The translations under genes and the position numbers were made by a program. A stretch of DNA of 64,000 nucleotides. Source: Actinoallomurus bryophytorum. Lineage in GTDB: Bacteria; Actinomycetota; Actinomycetes; Streptosporangiales; Streptosporangiaceae. Shown one piece after another: positions 49,805 to 61,647 of the stretch (the stretch's first letter is position 1; every line of letters begins with the position of its first letter). The notes beneath the pieces were generated by a model. The model ran no database searches and was not told where the DNA came from. It saw only the letters and a program-made list of their open reading frames with translations. The stretch is taken from NCBI RefSeq assembly GCF_006716425.1, contig NZ_VFOZ01000001.1, forward strand, positions 2,046,001 to 2,110,000, given 5' to 3'.

Positions 49805-50560
49805 GTGGCTGCTCGACATGAGGAGATAGCCGAGGAGCTCAGGCGGGCGATCGACCGTGAGGAGTACCCGGTCGGCGCGCTCATGCCCTCCGAGGCGGAG
49901 CTCGCCGCCCGGTACGAGGTCTCCCGCGGCACGGTACGGCAGGCGGTCGCGGCACTGACCGCCGAAGGGCTCATCGGGTCCCGTCAGGGCGCCCGGCGGG
50001 TGGTGCTGACCAGCCGGCGCAGCCAGAGCTTCGCCGAACTCCGCAGCTTCGCCCAGTGGGCACGCGCGATGGGCCGCACCGCGACGGGCTCGGTGGTGTC
50101 GTCCGAGCGCCGGCCCGCGACGGCGGAGGACGCGTCACGGCTGTACCTGCGCGCCGGCACCGAGGTGCTGTACGTGCTGCGGGTACGCGAACTGGACGGC
50201 GCGCGCGTGCTCGTCGAGCGCACCGTCTACGCGGACTGGATCGCGCCGGCGGTCGAGCGCATCGAACCGGACTGCGAATCCGTCACCCAGCGGCTGTACG
50301 ACGACACAGGGCTGGTCTTCGCCTATGGAGAGCACCTGATCGACGCCGTGGCGGCCGGCACCACTGACGCCAGGCTGCTGGGCGTCCGCCGTACCAGCCC
50401 CTTGCTGCGCGCGCGGCGGGTCACCACCGACCAGACCGGCCGCCCGGTCGAGTGGTCGGATGACCGCTATCGATCCGACGCCATCAACTTCGGCATCCAC
50501 AACTCGATCGGCTCCAACCCTCTGGCCCGGCAGGCCGGACCGGGCCTCAGAGCCAATTGA
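49805..50560 (+). CDS. GntR-family regulator, HutC/PhnF type
   Basis: The 251-residue protein has a GntR HTH (about 5-68: LRRAIDREEYPVGALMPSEAEL, then YEVSRGTVRQAVAALTAEGLIGSRQGARRVV) and a UTRA ligand domain (about 85-240, with VLYVLRVRELDGARVLVERTVYADW). UTRA regulators bind small ligands such as phosphonates, N-acetylglucosamine phosphate or histidine derivatives. GGGAGGAAGG precedes GTG 49805. It is divergent from the ABC/HAD operon, which it probably controls through the palindrome at 49587. Confidence 0.9.
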   Translation: MAARHEEIAEELRRAIDREEYPVGALMPSEAELAARYEVSRGTVRQAVAALTAEGLIGSRQGARRVVLTSRRSQSFAELRSFAQWARAMGRTATGSVVSSERRPATAEDASRLYLRAGTEVLYVLRVRELDGARVLVERTVYADWIAPAVERIEPDCESVTQRLYDDTGLVFAYGEHLIDAVAAGTTDARLLGVRRTSPLLRARRVTTDQTGRPVEWSDDRYRSDAINFGIHNSIGSNPLARQAGPGLRAN

Positions 50561-50649
50561 TCTCGCGATGGGTGTCGAGAACACCCTCGCGACTCCGACT
50601 TTCCCCTGAAGCGTCCGGAGAGGCGCTCGCGTCAGCAGAGGAGCTCACC

Positions 50650-51219
50650 ATGCGAAAGATCATTTACTGGGTCCACACGTCGATCGACGGCTATGTCGCG
50701 GGGCCGGGCGGAGCGTTCGACTGGGCGTCCCTGGGGCCGGAGCTGTTCGGGTACTCCGAGGCGATGAACGAGCAGGTCGACACCCTCATGTACGGCCGGG
50801 TGGTGTGGGACATGATGGCCGCTTACTGGCCGACGGCCGATGCCGATCCCGCGACGACCGACGATCACGCCCGCGCGTTCGCCCCCTTCTTTCGCGAGAC
50901 CCCGAAGGTCGTGGTCTCCCGCACGCTGGACAAGGCCGGCTTGGGCGCCCGCGTGATCGGGAGGAACCTCGCCGAGGAGGTCGAGGAGCTGAAACGGCGG
51001 CCGGGCAAGGACATCCTGCTGACCGGCGGCGCGGAGGTCGCGGCCTCCCTCTCCGAGCTCGGCCTCCTCGACGACTACCGCATCGTCGTCCACCCGGTCG
51101 TCCTCGGCGGCGGACGGCCGCTGTTCCTCGAACCGAAGGACCGCCTCGAGATGAGGCTCGTCGACTCACGGACCTTCGACTCCCAGACCGTCCTCCTGCG
51201 CTACGAACGCCGGGCCTGA
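50650..51219 (+). CDS. Dihydrofolate reductase-like (RibD C-terminal type) protein
   Basis: The 189-residue protein has the RibD_C/DHFR-fold pattern: YWVHTSIDGYVAGPGGAFDW, YGRVVWDMMAAYW, KVVVSRTLDKA, then DILLTGGAEVAASLSELGLLDDYRIVVHPVVLGGGRPLF. Such proteins reduce small substrates with NAD(P)H; this subgroup (often called YwjB- or YyaP-like) has no known substrate. ATG 50650 follows GGAGCTC. It is followed by a strong terminator hairpin and probably forms a single-gene unit. Confidence 0.88.
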   Translation: MRKIIYWVHTSIDGYVAGPGGAFDWASLGPELFGYSEAMNEQVDTLMYGRVVWDMMAAYWPTADADPATTDDHARAFAPFFRETPKVVVSRTLDKAGLGARVIGRNLAEEVEELKRRPGKDILLTGGAEVAASLSELGLLDDYRIVVHPVVLGGGRPLFLEPKDRLEMRLVDSRTFDSQTVLLRYERRA

Positions 51220-52761
<1,542 letters not shown>

Positions 52762-52984
52762 CGCGAAAGCCCTCCGCCCGCCATGGCCGCGAGCTCTAAG
52801 CTGCCCCGCATGCGCCTCACCCGATCAGATCCTCGGGGCTGACGGGCAGGGCGGGTGAGCCGGGTGCACGTCGCGAAGAGCGAAGGTCCGGCCGCTGCGT
52901 CTGACCGGTAGCCGGTGGAGACGGGCACTCGCGTCACCCCGTGGCGGGCGAACGTTGCCGAACGCGACATCAGACTTGCACTAT

Positions 52985-53014
52985 TTGTTGTCTTGAACCA
53001 GTCGTGTTTATAGC
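52985..53014 (+). promoter_or_regulatory. Promoter of the furA-katG operon
   Basis: TTGTTG (52985-52990) and TATAGC (53009-53014) with an 18-base spacer lie 16 bases before ATG 53031. The surrounding AT-rich stretch (TTGCACTATTTG, TTGTCTTGAACC) resembles FurA-binding regions of actinobacterial katG operons and probably holds the operator. Confidence 0.5.
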
Positions 53015-53030
53015 GATAGGTTCTGGCGCT

Positions 53031-55723
<2,693 letters not shown>

Positions 55724-55729
55724 TCATGA

Positions 55730-55763
55730 CGTCCAGGCCGGCCCACACCGGCCGGCCTGGACG
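55730..55763 (+). terminator. Hairpin terminator after katG
   Basis: CGTCCAGGCCGGCC and GGCCGGCCTGGACG form a perfect 14-bp stem with loop CACACC, seven bases after the katG stop. Confidence 0.75.
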
Positions 55764-56172
55764 CCCTCTGCCGGTGTACCTCTGTGAACCGGTTGCCGAG
55801 CTTGAGGCCATCCTCGCCGGCGACCTCTTGGAATTCTGACCCCGGCCCGTAAGGGTCCGTCCGCGCGCCCGGCCACGGCCGGAGCCACGCGAGCTCGCGG
55901 CTCGATCACGGCACCAGAGACAGATTTGTGAAGTCCTGGCAGTCGCGAGCGTACGGCAACGCCGCCCATTCACCCCGTCATTTCAAAGGGACCTGAAAAG
56001 GTACCCCGGTCGTTTTCAAAGCACCTGAAAAGCCTGGACCGCGAGCGAGCCGAATCTGAGGATGACCACGCCCGCCGGTTCCGTATGAGGCCGGTCGGCC
56101 GCGATGCACCCGAGCCGGGTGGCATCGGCCGGGCGATCAGCCTGAGTGGACGGGACTGGCGAGGGGGACAAG
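55764..56172. other. Non-coding stretch before the toxin operon, with paired repeats
   Basis: No gene is supported. TTTCAAAGGGACCTGAAAAG (55981-56000) and TTTCAAAGCACCTGAAAAG (56014-56032) are two near-identical imperfect dyads 33 bases apart. They may be regulator-binding sites for the downstream operon. No clear promoter follows. Confidence 0.5.
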
Positions 56173-56553
56173 GTGAGCGCGCCTCAAGGCGGCATGCCGG
56201 CGGACTACGGGCGACGGCTGGAAGAGCTACGGCGGTTGCGGAGCGACGTCGACGACGTGACCGCCACTGCCAGATCCCGCAACGGCGACGTGTGGCTGGA
56301 GGTCGGCGCGAGCGGCGAGCTGCGCGCCATCCGGTTCGGCCCGCAGGCACTGAAGCAGCTGAGCGCCCAGCGGCTGGCCCAGACGATCATGACGCTGGTC
56401 ACCGAGGCACGTGAGGACGCGGCCGGCCGGGCGAAGGAGATGACCGCCGCGTTCCTCCCGGAGGACATGGCGGAGCGCCTGCGCGATGGCGAGACGGACC
56501 TCATGGCCTTTCTTCCACCCCCTCCCCGCGTTCCGGAATTCGGCCAGGACTGA
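56173..56553 (+). CDS. YbaB/EbfC-like protein of the toxin operon
   Basis: The 126-residue protein has the YbaB/EbfC-like core (RLEELRRLRSDVDDVTATARSRNGDVWLEVGASGELRAIRFG, then LAQTIMTLVTEAREDAAGRAKE). YbaB proteins bind DNA as dimers, but this subgroup is regularly encoded before WXG-type secreted toxins and may be a chaperone-like partner. GTG 56173 has GGGGGA upstream. It precedes the toxin gene by three bases. Confidence 0.8.
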   Translation: MSAPQGGMPADYGRRLEELRRLRSDVDDVTATARSRNGDVWLEVGASGELRAIRFGPQALKQLSAQRLAQTIMTLVTEAREDAAGRAKEMTAAFLPEDMAERLRDGETDLMAFLPPPPRVPEFGQD

Positions 56554-56556
56554 GCC

Positions 56557-59500
56557 GTGGGCGCACCGGGTTATGACGTCACGTTCGACACGTGGTCGAA
56601 GGCCGGACACGGGATATCGGGCGCGGCCGACACCTTGTCGCTCGCGGTCGACTCGCTGTGTCATTCGCTGGCCGCCGCCGGCCAGCCGTGGGGAAGCGAC
56701 GAGATCGGCCAGGCGTTCTTCAACGGCGCCGAGGGCGCGGCGGGTTTCGGCGTGGTCCGGGATTCGGTGCTGTCCGGCCTGGCGGACACGGTCAACCTGC
56801 TGCGCGCCACGGGCGGCACCCTGGTCGTGACCGGCCAGAACTACCGGCTCGCCGAGGAGGCGAGCACGGTGGGCGGCTCGTTGCCCCAAGGCGCGGACAA
56901 GGACGCCTTGGCCGAACAGCGTCCCTACCACCTGCCCGCGGTGACCGCGGGGCTGGCGCATTCGGATCCTCCGCCGTCGGTCGTACGGCAGATGGCCAAC
57001 CTTCTGGCGAAGCTGGTCGGGGGTTGTGAGTGGCCGGACGGCGACATGGCGGGACTCGCCTCGGTGAAGGCCGCGTTCGACGAGGCCGCCAAGTCGGTCC
57101 TCGGTGCCGCGCAGAACCTGGACGACCACGCACGGACGGTGACGGCGAACAACGCCGGCGAGGCGGTGGACAAATTCGGCTCGTTCGCCGCCGCGTTGCG
57201 AGGAGGCGGGGAAGAGGGCGGGTTGCTCTGGCTCGCCGGGATGTGCGCGGCGCTTGCCGACTCAGTCGACTTCCTGATCAGGCAGAAGAACGCGGCGCGG
57301 TCGCAGCTCGAGCTCTCGTGCGGGTTTCTGGTTCTGACCTGGGCGGCCGCGTGGGCCATCTCGTGGCTCACGGGAGGTACCTCGATCGCGGCGGCCGAGG
57401 CGGTGACCGCGGCCGAAGGCTTCGCGGTCAAGACGTTCTTCCTGCAGATCGCCAAGGCGGTCGGGGTGGGAGTGTGGTTCGCCGGCGGCATGGACGGTGC
57501 CGCACAGCTCGCCCGCATCCAGCAAGGTCTCCAGAAGGGCTTCGACGGCGGGGAGTTCCTCAGCGCGCTCGGTGAGGGGGCCATCGCCGGGGCGGTGATG
57601 GGCGGAATCGGCGCCGGGCTCGCGGCCCGTACCCGGCTGACCACCGCGCTCACCGACTGGATGGGGGCCGACGGCGCCAAAGGTGTCGTATCCAGGCTGG
57701 CGTTCGCCGGGACGACCGGAACTGTGGGCAACCTCGCGGCGCAGGGGCTGGTCGAACACCATCTCGATCTCGCCCAGGCCGCCCAGTTCGGGTTCGGCAT
57801 GGCCGGTCTCGGGGCCGTGGGCGAGCTGGGGAAACGCCACTTCGGCGGGGCTCCGGCGGGCCCTCACTCCGATGTCCCCGCACTCGCCGACGGCTCCGCT
57901 CCCGCCCCGGCGACCGGGCACGCGCCGCCGAGCACGCCTCCCGCCGTGACCGAGATCCGTACCGAGCCCCCCTCCGCGCCGGCTCTCCCGCACGACGGCG
58001 GCGGCCTGCCCGGTGAGACCGGTCCGGCGGACGCCGGGTCCACCACCCTGGCCGGGCACGAGAACCCGGTCCCGCGGGCCGACGGTCAGGGCGCCGGCCC
58101 GTCTCCGGCGGATCAGGGTGGCGGCCAAAGCCGTATCGGGACCATCATCAACCAACCTCCCGGCCGGACCCCTGCCGACCACGTCGTCGCCGAGGGCGCA
58201 CCCGGTGTCCCCATGGCCGTCGTGGACGCCACCCCACGCCCGGCCGTGCCCACGTCCGTACGCACCGGCGCGCCGGTCGAAGGGCGGGTCGCCTCGTCCG
58301 ATTCGCCGCCTCCCGCCACGAGGCCCGTGCCCGACGGTGCGGCCCGCGCGAGGCCCGCGGCCGAGGACGGACCGTCTCCGGCGGCGCCGCCGGAGCACGC
58401 CGCGTCCGCGCGGCCGGGTGATGGTTCGACGCTCGCGGCCGGGGACACGGCCCGGCCGGCCGGCGCACCCGCGCCGGGGCAGGTCGCCGCCGGGGACGTA
58501 CCTCTCGACGGGGGCGGCCGGGCAGGCCCCGTCGCGCCCTCGCACACGCCGGACCAGGCCGGATCGCCGGCCGGGCTCGCCGCCGTCGCATCACCGGCCG
58601 ACGGCGGTGCCGCCCTCCACCCGGCGGAGTCGCACGCCGGCGACGCACCGGCACCGGTGACACCGCGGCCCGGCCAACTGGACGGTACGGTCCCGGCGGA
58701 CGTACGGCCCGGGTTCGACCCGGGCGGCACGGCACGTACGGCGCGGGAGGTGCACGCGCTCCGCAGCGCCGACCTGAACCCCGGCACGCGGCCGCCCCTC
58801 GTGCCCACACACGGCGAGCACGCCCTCGCGACGCTTCGCGGAGAGCACGCGAACACCCTCACCGAGAGCGAGGCCCTGCACGCGTCCGAGTGGGACGCCA
58901 TTCGCGAGTCCGCCACGGCCGTGGCGGTCCCCCGCGTACGGCACCCGTTCCAGGACGCCTCCCAGGTCGAACTGCGGAGGCTGGGCGTCACCGCTCCGGA
59001 CAGAACGGTCAGCGAGTTCACGGTCAAGGTGCGGTACCAGGCCGACCCGGCCATGGCCCCGCATGACGTCGTACGGGCCCAGTCGCACGTCCTCGACGCC
59101 GTGGACCTCTACTACAACCACCAGCACCGACTCCAGGACGGTTCCCAGCTGCACGTACGCATGGAGTTCGAGGAGGCGCCGGCGTCCGCCGCGAGCGACG
59201 TCGTCCAGTTGCGGCAGGGCGATGGCGCGCGGCCGGGTGAACGGCCCGACATGCTGACCTGGTACGCCGACATGGACCCCGTCGCCGTCGCCCACGAGGT
59301 CGGCCACCACCTCGACCTGCACGATGAGTACGTCGACCCGCGGCGCGCCGGTGCCGGGACGCTCACCGCGCCGGGTGTGACGCGGGACCCCAGCGTGATG
59401 GGCAGTGGCCGGCGCTTCTGGGCGGACCACACGCCGGTCGTGGATCACAACGGGCATACCGTCCCCGGTACGGCCGGTCTCCGCGACCGCCATCTGGACG

Positions 59501-61062
59501 AGCTGTACGGGCGCGCCGAGCATGCCGCTCCGGACGCCCACGGAGACGCGGGCCCGCGCGTGCCGGGCGAACACTGGACACCACGTCATGACGGCGCGGC
59601 GCTCGAACTGCCCGACCACGTCCGCGACCTTCTCGGCCGACGCGACGAGGCCGGCCGGCCGGTGTTCCCGCCGGAGGGCCGCGATCCGCTGGAGCACGCC
59701 ATGCTGCTCGACCGGACGCACGCGGTGTTCCGTGATGAGGTCCCGCCGGACCGGTTGACCAACGACCACGTGCGGTACACCGAGGCGCTGAACGACGCGG
59801 CGCACCGGCTCTACGAAACCGCGCACGACTATTCCTTCCGTGAGACCGATCTGCGCGGGCTGCGTCGTCTCGCCGACACCGTCGGCGCGACTCCGGACGG
59901 GGCGTTGCCGCACGCCGACCTCCTTCACGAGGTCGCCCAGCAGACCCTCGGCCGAGACCCCGCTCCGCGCGATGTCGAGGCCCTGACCAGGCTCGCCGAA
60001 CACCTGCATGACCAGATGGGCGGCCGGCGCCCGTTCGAACTCCCCTCCGACGCCCTCCACCGTGCCGCGGCAGACCACCTCGGTGCCGCACCGGGCGCCG
60101 AGACCACCCGCCGGGCGGTCGAGCGCCTCGCCGAGGAGCGGTCGTACGCCCCCGACCCGGGCGGCGAACACCCGGTACCGCCCGTGGACGACTACGTGCG
60201 CAAGAAGAGAGAACGAATAGACGCGGCGAACGCCGCAATGAGGGAATACGAGCAGAAACACGGCCGCCTGAGCCCGCAGGACAAGCATGAACTACGTCAA
60301 CGGATCAACGAACATCTCAGTGCGCAAGAGAGAGATGACGAGCCGCGCCGACCGAAATACCGCCAGGAGACCAGAAGGCTGATCATTGGGCAGGCGAAGC
60401 GAGACAAGGATGGAAACATCCTCGACGCGAACAGCGGCAAGCCCATCCAAAAAGGCGATCTACACATCGGGCACACACCCAAGAACGAATGGAGGAAGAT
60501 CAGGGCCGACGCAAAAAGACTGGACCTTACCACACAGCAGATTAATACGGTGGTACAGAATCCCAGCATCTACCAGACAGAAAAGGGGAGTGGCAAGGAC
60601 GGCAACAGCAGCCACAGACATGAGGATAAAACCAAAAGTCCAAGCGAACTTCTCCAGAATGCCAAGAAGCTCCCGGACGGCAGTGTCGTCGTGAATGGCG
60701 TCAGGGTATACCCTGACGGAAGGACGGTTGACGCACAGACCAAGAAGCCGATCAAACAGAGAGAACTCCCCACGGCATGGAAAATGCCGACCCCGGCAGA
60801 GCTGAAAAGAGCAGAGCGAGAGGAGACGAAGCAGGCTGGACAGCGACAGGACTGGCTCGAAGAGGTACAGGACAAGTCGAACCTGACACGAAAGGAGAAG
60901 GATGCGCTCGAGCAAGTAAAGAAGGCGAACGCACTGCGAGATAAGGCCAACGGGAGCTTTGTCTTCAAATCTTCTAGGGAAGATGCAGAAAAGAAGGCCG
61001 CAGCGGCGGAGCAGGCAGCCAAGGAAAAGATCGATAATGCCAGGAAGAAATGGTGGCAATGA
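56557..61062 (+). CDS. ESX-secreted polymorphic toxin: WXG-like head, metallopeptidase-like domain, GH-E nuclease tail
   Basis: The 1501-residue product has an N-terminal WXG100/ESX-like domain (about 1-100). A glycine-rich hydrophobic region follows (about 255-370, with TGGTSIAAAEAVTAAEGF and GAIAGAVMGGIGAGLAAR). Next is a long Pro/Ala linker (about 430-750), then a Zn-peptidase-like segment HEVGHHLDLHDEYVDPRRAG (about 911-930). The C-terminal nuclease has HIGHTPKNEWRKI (about 1302), NPSIYQTE and NSSHRHE (about 1351), the GH-E/HNH-endonuclease VII pattern. A Lys/Glu-rich tail ends KKWWQ. The toxin should be exported by an ESX system and kill by DNA or RNA cleavage. The last 290 codons are AT-richer than the rest, a sign of toxin-domain exchange. 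It overlaps the immunity gene. Confidence 0.85.
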   Translation: MGAPGYDVTFDTWSKAGHGISGAADTLSLAVDSLCHSLAAAGQPWGSDEIGQAFFNGAEGAAGFGVVRDSVLSGLADTVNLLRATGGTLVVTGQNYRLAEEASTVGGSLPQGADKDALAEQRPYHLPAVTAGLAHSDPPPSVVRQMANLLAKLVGGCEWPDGDMAGLASVKAAFDEAAKSVLGAAQNLDDHARTVTANNAGEAVDKFGSFAAALRGGGEEGGLLWLAGMCAALADSVDFLIRQKNAARSQLELSCGFLVLTWAAAWAISWLTGGTSIAAAEAVTAAEGFAVKTFFLQIAKAVGVGVWFAGGMDGAAQLARIQQGLQKGFDGGEFLSALGEGAIAGAVMGGIGAGLAARTRLTTALTDWMGADGAKGVVSRLAFAGTTGTVGNLAAQGLVEHHLDLAQAAQFGFGMAGLGAVGELGKRHFGGAPAGPHSDVPALADGSAPAPATGHAPPSTPPAVTEIRTEPPSAPALPHDGGGLPGETGPADAGSTTLAGHENPVPRADGQGAGPSPADQGGGQSRIGTIINQPPGRTPADHVVAEGAPGVPMAVVDATPRPAVPTSVRTGAPVEGRVASSDSPPPATRPVPDGAARARPAAEDGPSPAAPPEHAASARPGDGSTLAAGDTARPAGAPAPGQVAAGDVPLDGGGRAGPVAPSHTPDQAGSPAGLAAVASPADGGAALHPAESHAGDAPAPVTPRPGQLDGTVPADVRPGFDPGGTARTAREVHALRSADLNPGTRPPLVPTHGEHALATLRGEHANTLTESEALHASEWDAIRESATAVAVPRVRHPFQDASQVELRRLGVTAPDRTVSEFTVKVRYQADPAMAPHDVVRAQSHVLDAVDLYYNHQHRLQDGSQLHVRMEFEEAPASAASDVVQLRQGDGARPGERPDMLTWYADMDPVAVAHEVGHHLDLHDEYVDPRRAGAGTLTAPGVTRDPSVMGSGRRFWADHTPVVDHNGHTVPGTAGLRDRHLDELYGRAEHAAPDAHGDAGPRVPGEHWTPRHDGAALELPDHVRDLLGRRDEAGRPVFPPEGRDPLEHAMLLDRTHAVFRDEVPPDRLTNDHVRYTEALNDAAHRLYETAHDYSFRETDLRGLRRLADTVGATPDGALPHADLLHEVAQQTLGRDPAPRDVEALTRLAEHLHDQMGGRRPFELPSDALHRAAADHLGAAPGAETTRRAVERLAEERSYAPDPGGEHPVPPVDDYVRKKRERIDAANAAMREYEQKHGRLSPQDKHELRQRINEHLSAQERDDEPRRPKYRQETRRLIIGQAKRDKDGNILDANSGKPIQKGDLHIGHTPKNEWRKIRADAKRLDLTTQQINTVVQNPSIYQTEKGSGKDGNSSHRHEDKTKSPSELLQNAKKLPDGSVVVNGVRVYPDGRTVDAQTKKPIKQRELPTAWKMPTPAELKRAEREETKQAGQRQDWLEEVQDKSNLTRKEKDALEQVKKANALRDKANGSFVFKSSREDAEKKAAAAEQAAKEKIDNARKKWWQ

Positions 61063-61616
61063 GCGCGTCACCCATGAGGCTCTATCTTGACCATCTAAGC
61101 GACTGGGCGGGCAGAGAGCCGGAAAGCCACCTGATAACGGCCGATGGCACCGAACCGCCGGTATTCGCATTCACCTGCCCGGGACGGTTCGGCATGAACA
61201 CGATCTCGGGCTTCACCTACGGCCTTTCCCTCGTGCCGCACCCGGAATGGCACCTGGGCAGCCCCGAGCTCTTCATCAGCATGGACTCCGACAACTCGGA
61301 CTGGGTCCTCGCCGCCGGCTATGTCGCCAGCGCCTGGCGAGGCAAAGAACGGTACAGCGCCGGGGACGTGTTCGACCTCGGCGACCCGATCAGTCCGGAC
61401 GAGTCCGAGATGTCGGTGCTGCTCCTCTTTCTGGTCACCGACCTGGAACCGGAATTCACCCGCATCGAGCTTCCTGGCGGCGTCGTCAACCTCGTCCAGC
61501 TTTACCCGATGTACGAGTCGGAGCTCGCGCTACTCCAGGAAAAGGGTGCCGCCGAGTTTCTTTCCACCGAGGACGTGGACTTCCACGACCCGCGGCGCCC
61601 ACCGCTGAACCACTGA
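61059..61616 (+). CDS. SuFu-family immunity protein
   Basis: The 185-residue protein matches the bacterial suppressor-of-fused (SuFu) immunity pattern: FGMNTISGFTYGLSLVPHPEWHLGSPELFISMDS, YVASAWRGKERYSAGDVFDLGDPI, and a final LLQEKGAAEFLSTEDVDFHDPRRPP. SuFu proteins neutralise nuclease toxins of this type. ATG 61059 overlaps the toxin stop (ATGA); ATG 61050 is an alternative three codons upstream. The overlap fits tight toxin/antitoxin coexpression. Confidence 0.87.
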   Translation: MSASPMRLYLDHLSDWAGREPESHLITADGTEPPVFAFTCPGRFGMNTISGFTYGLSLVPHPEWHLGSPELFISMDSDNSDWVLAAGYVASAWRGKERYSAGDVFDLGDPISPDESEMSVLLLFLVTDLEPEFTRIELPGGVVNLVQLYPMYESELALLQEKGAAEFLSTEDVDFHDPRRPPLNH

Positions 61617-61647
61617 CCAGAGACCACCAGCGGGCTCCCGCCCGGCG

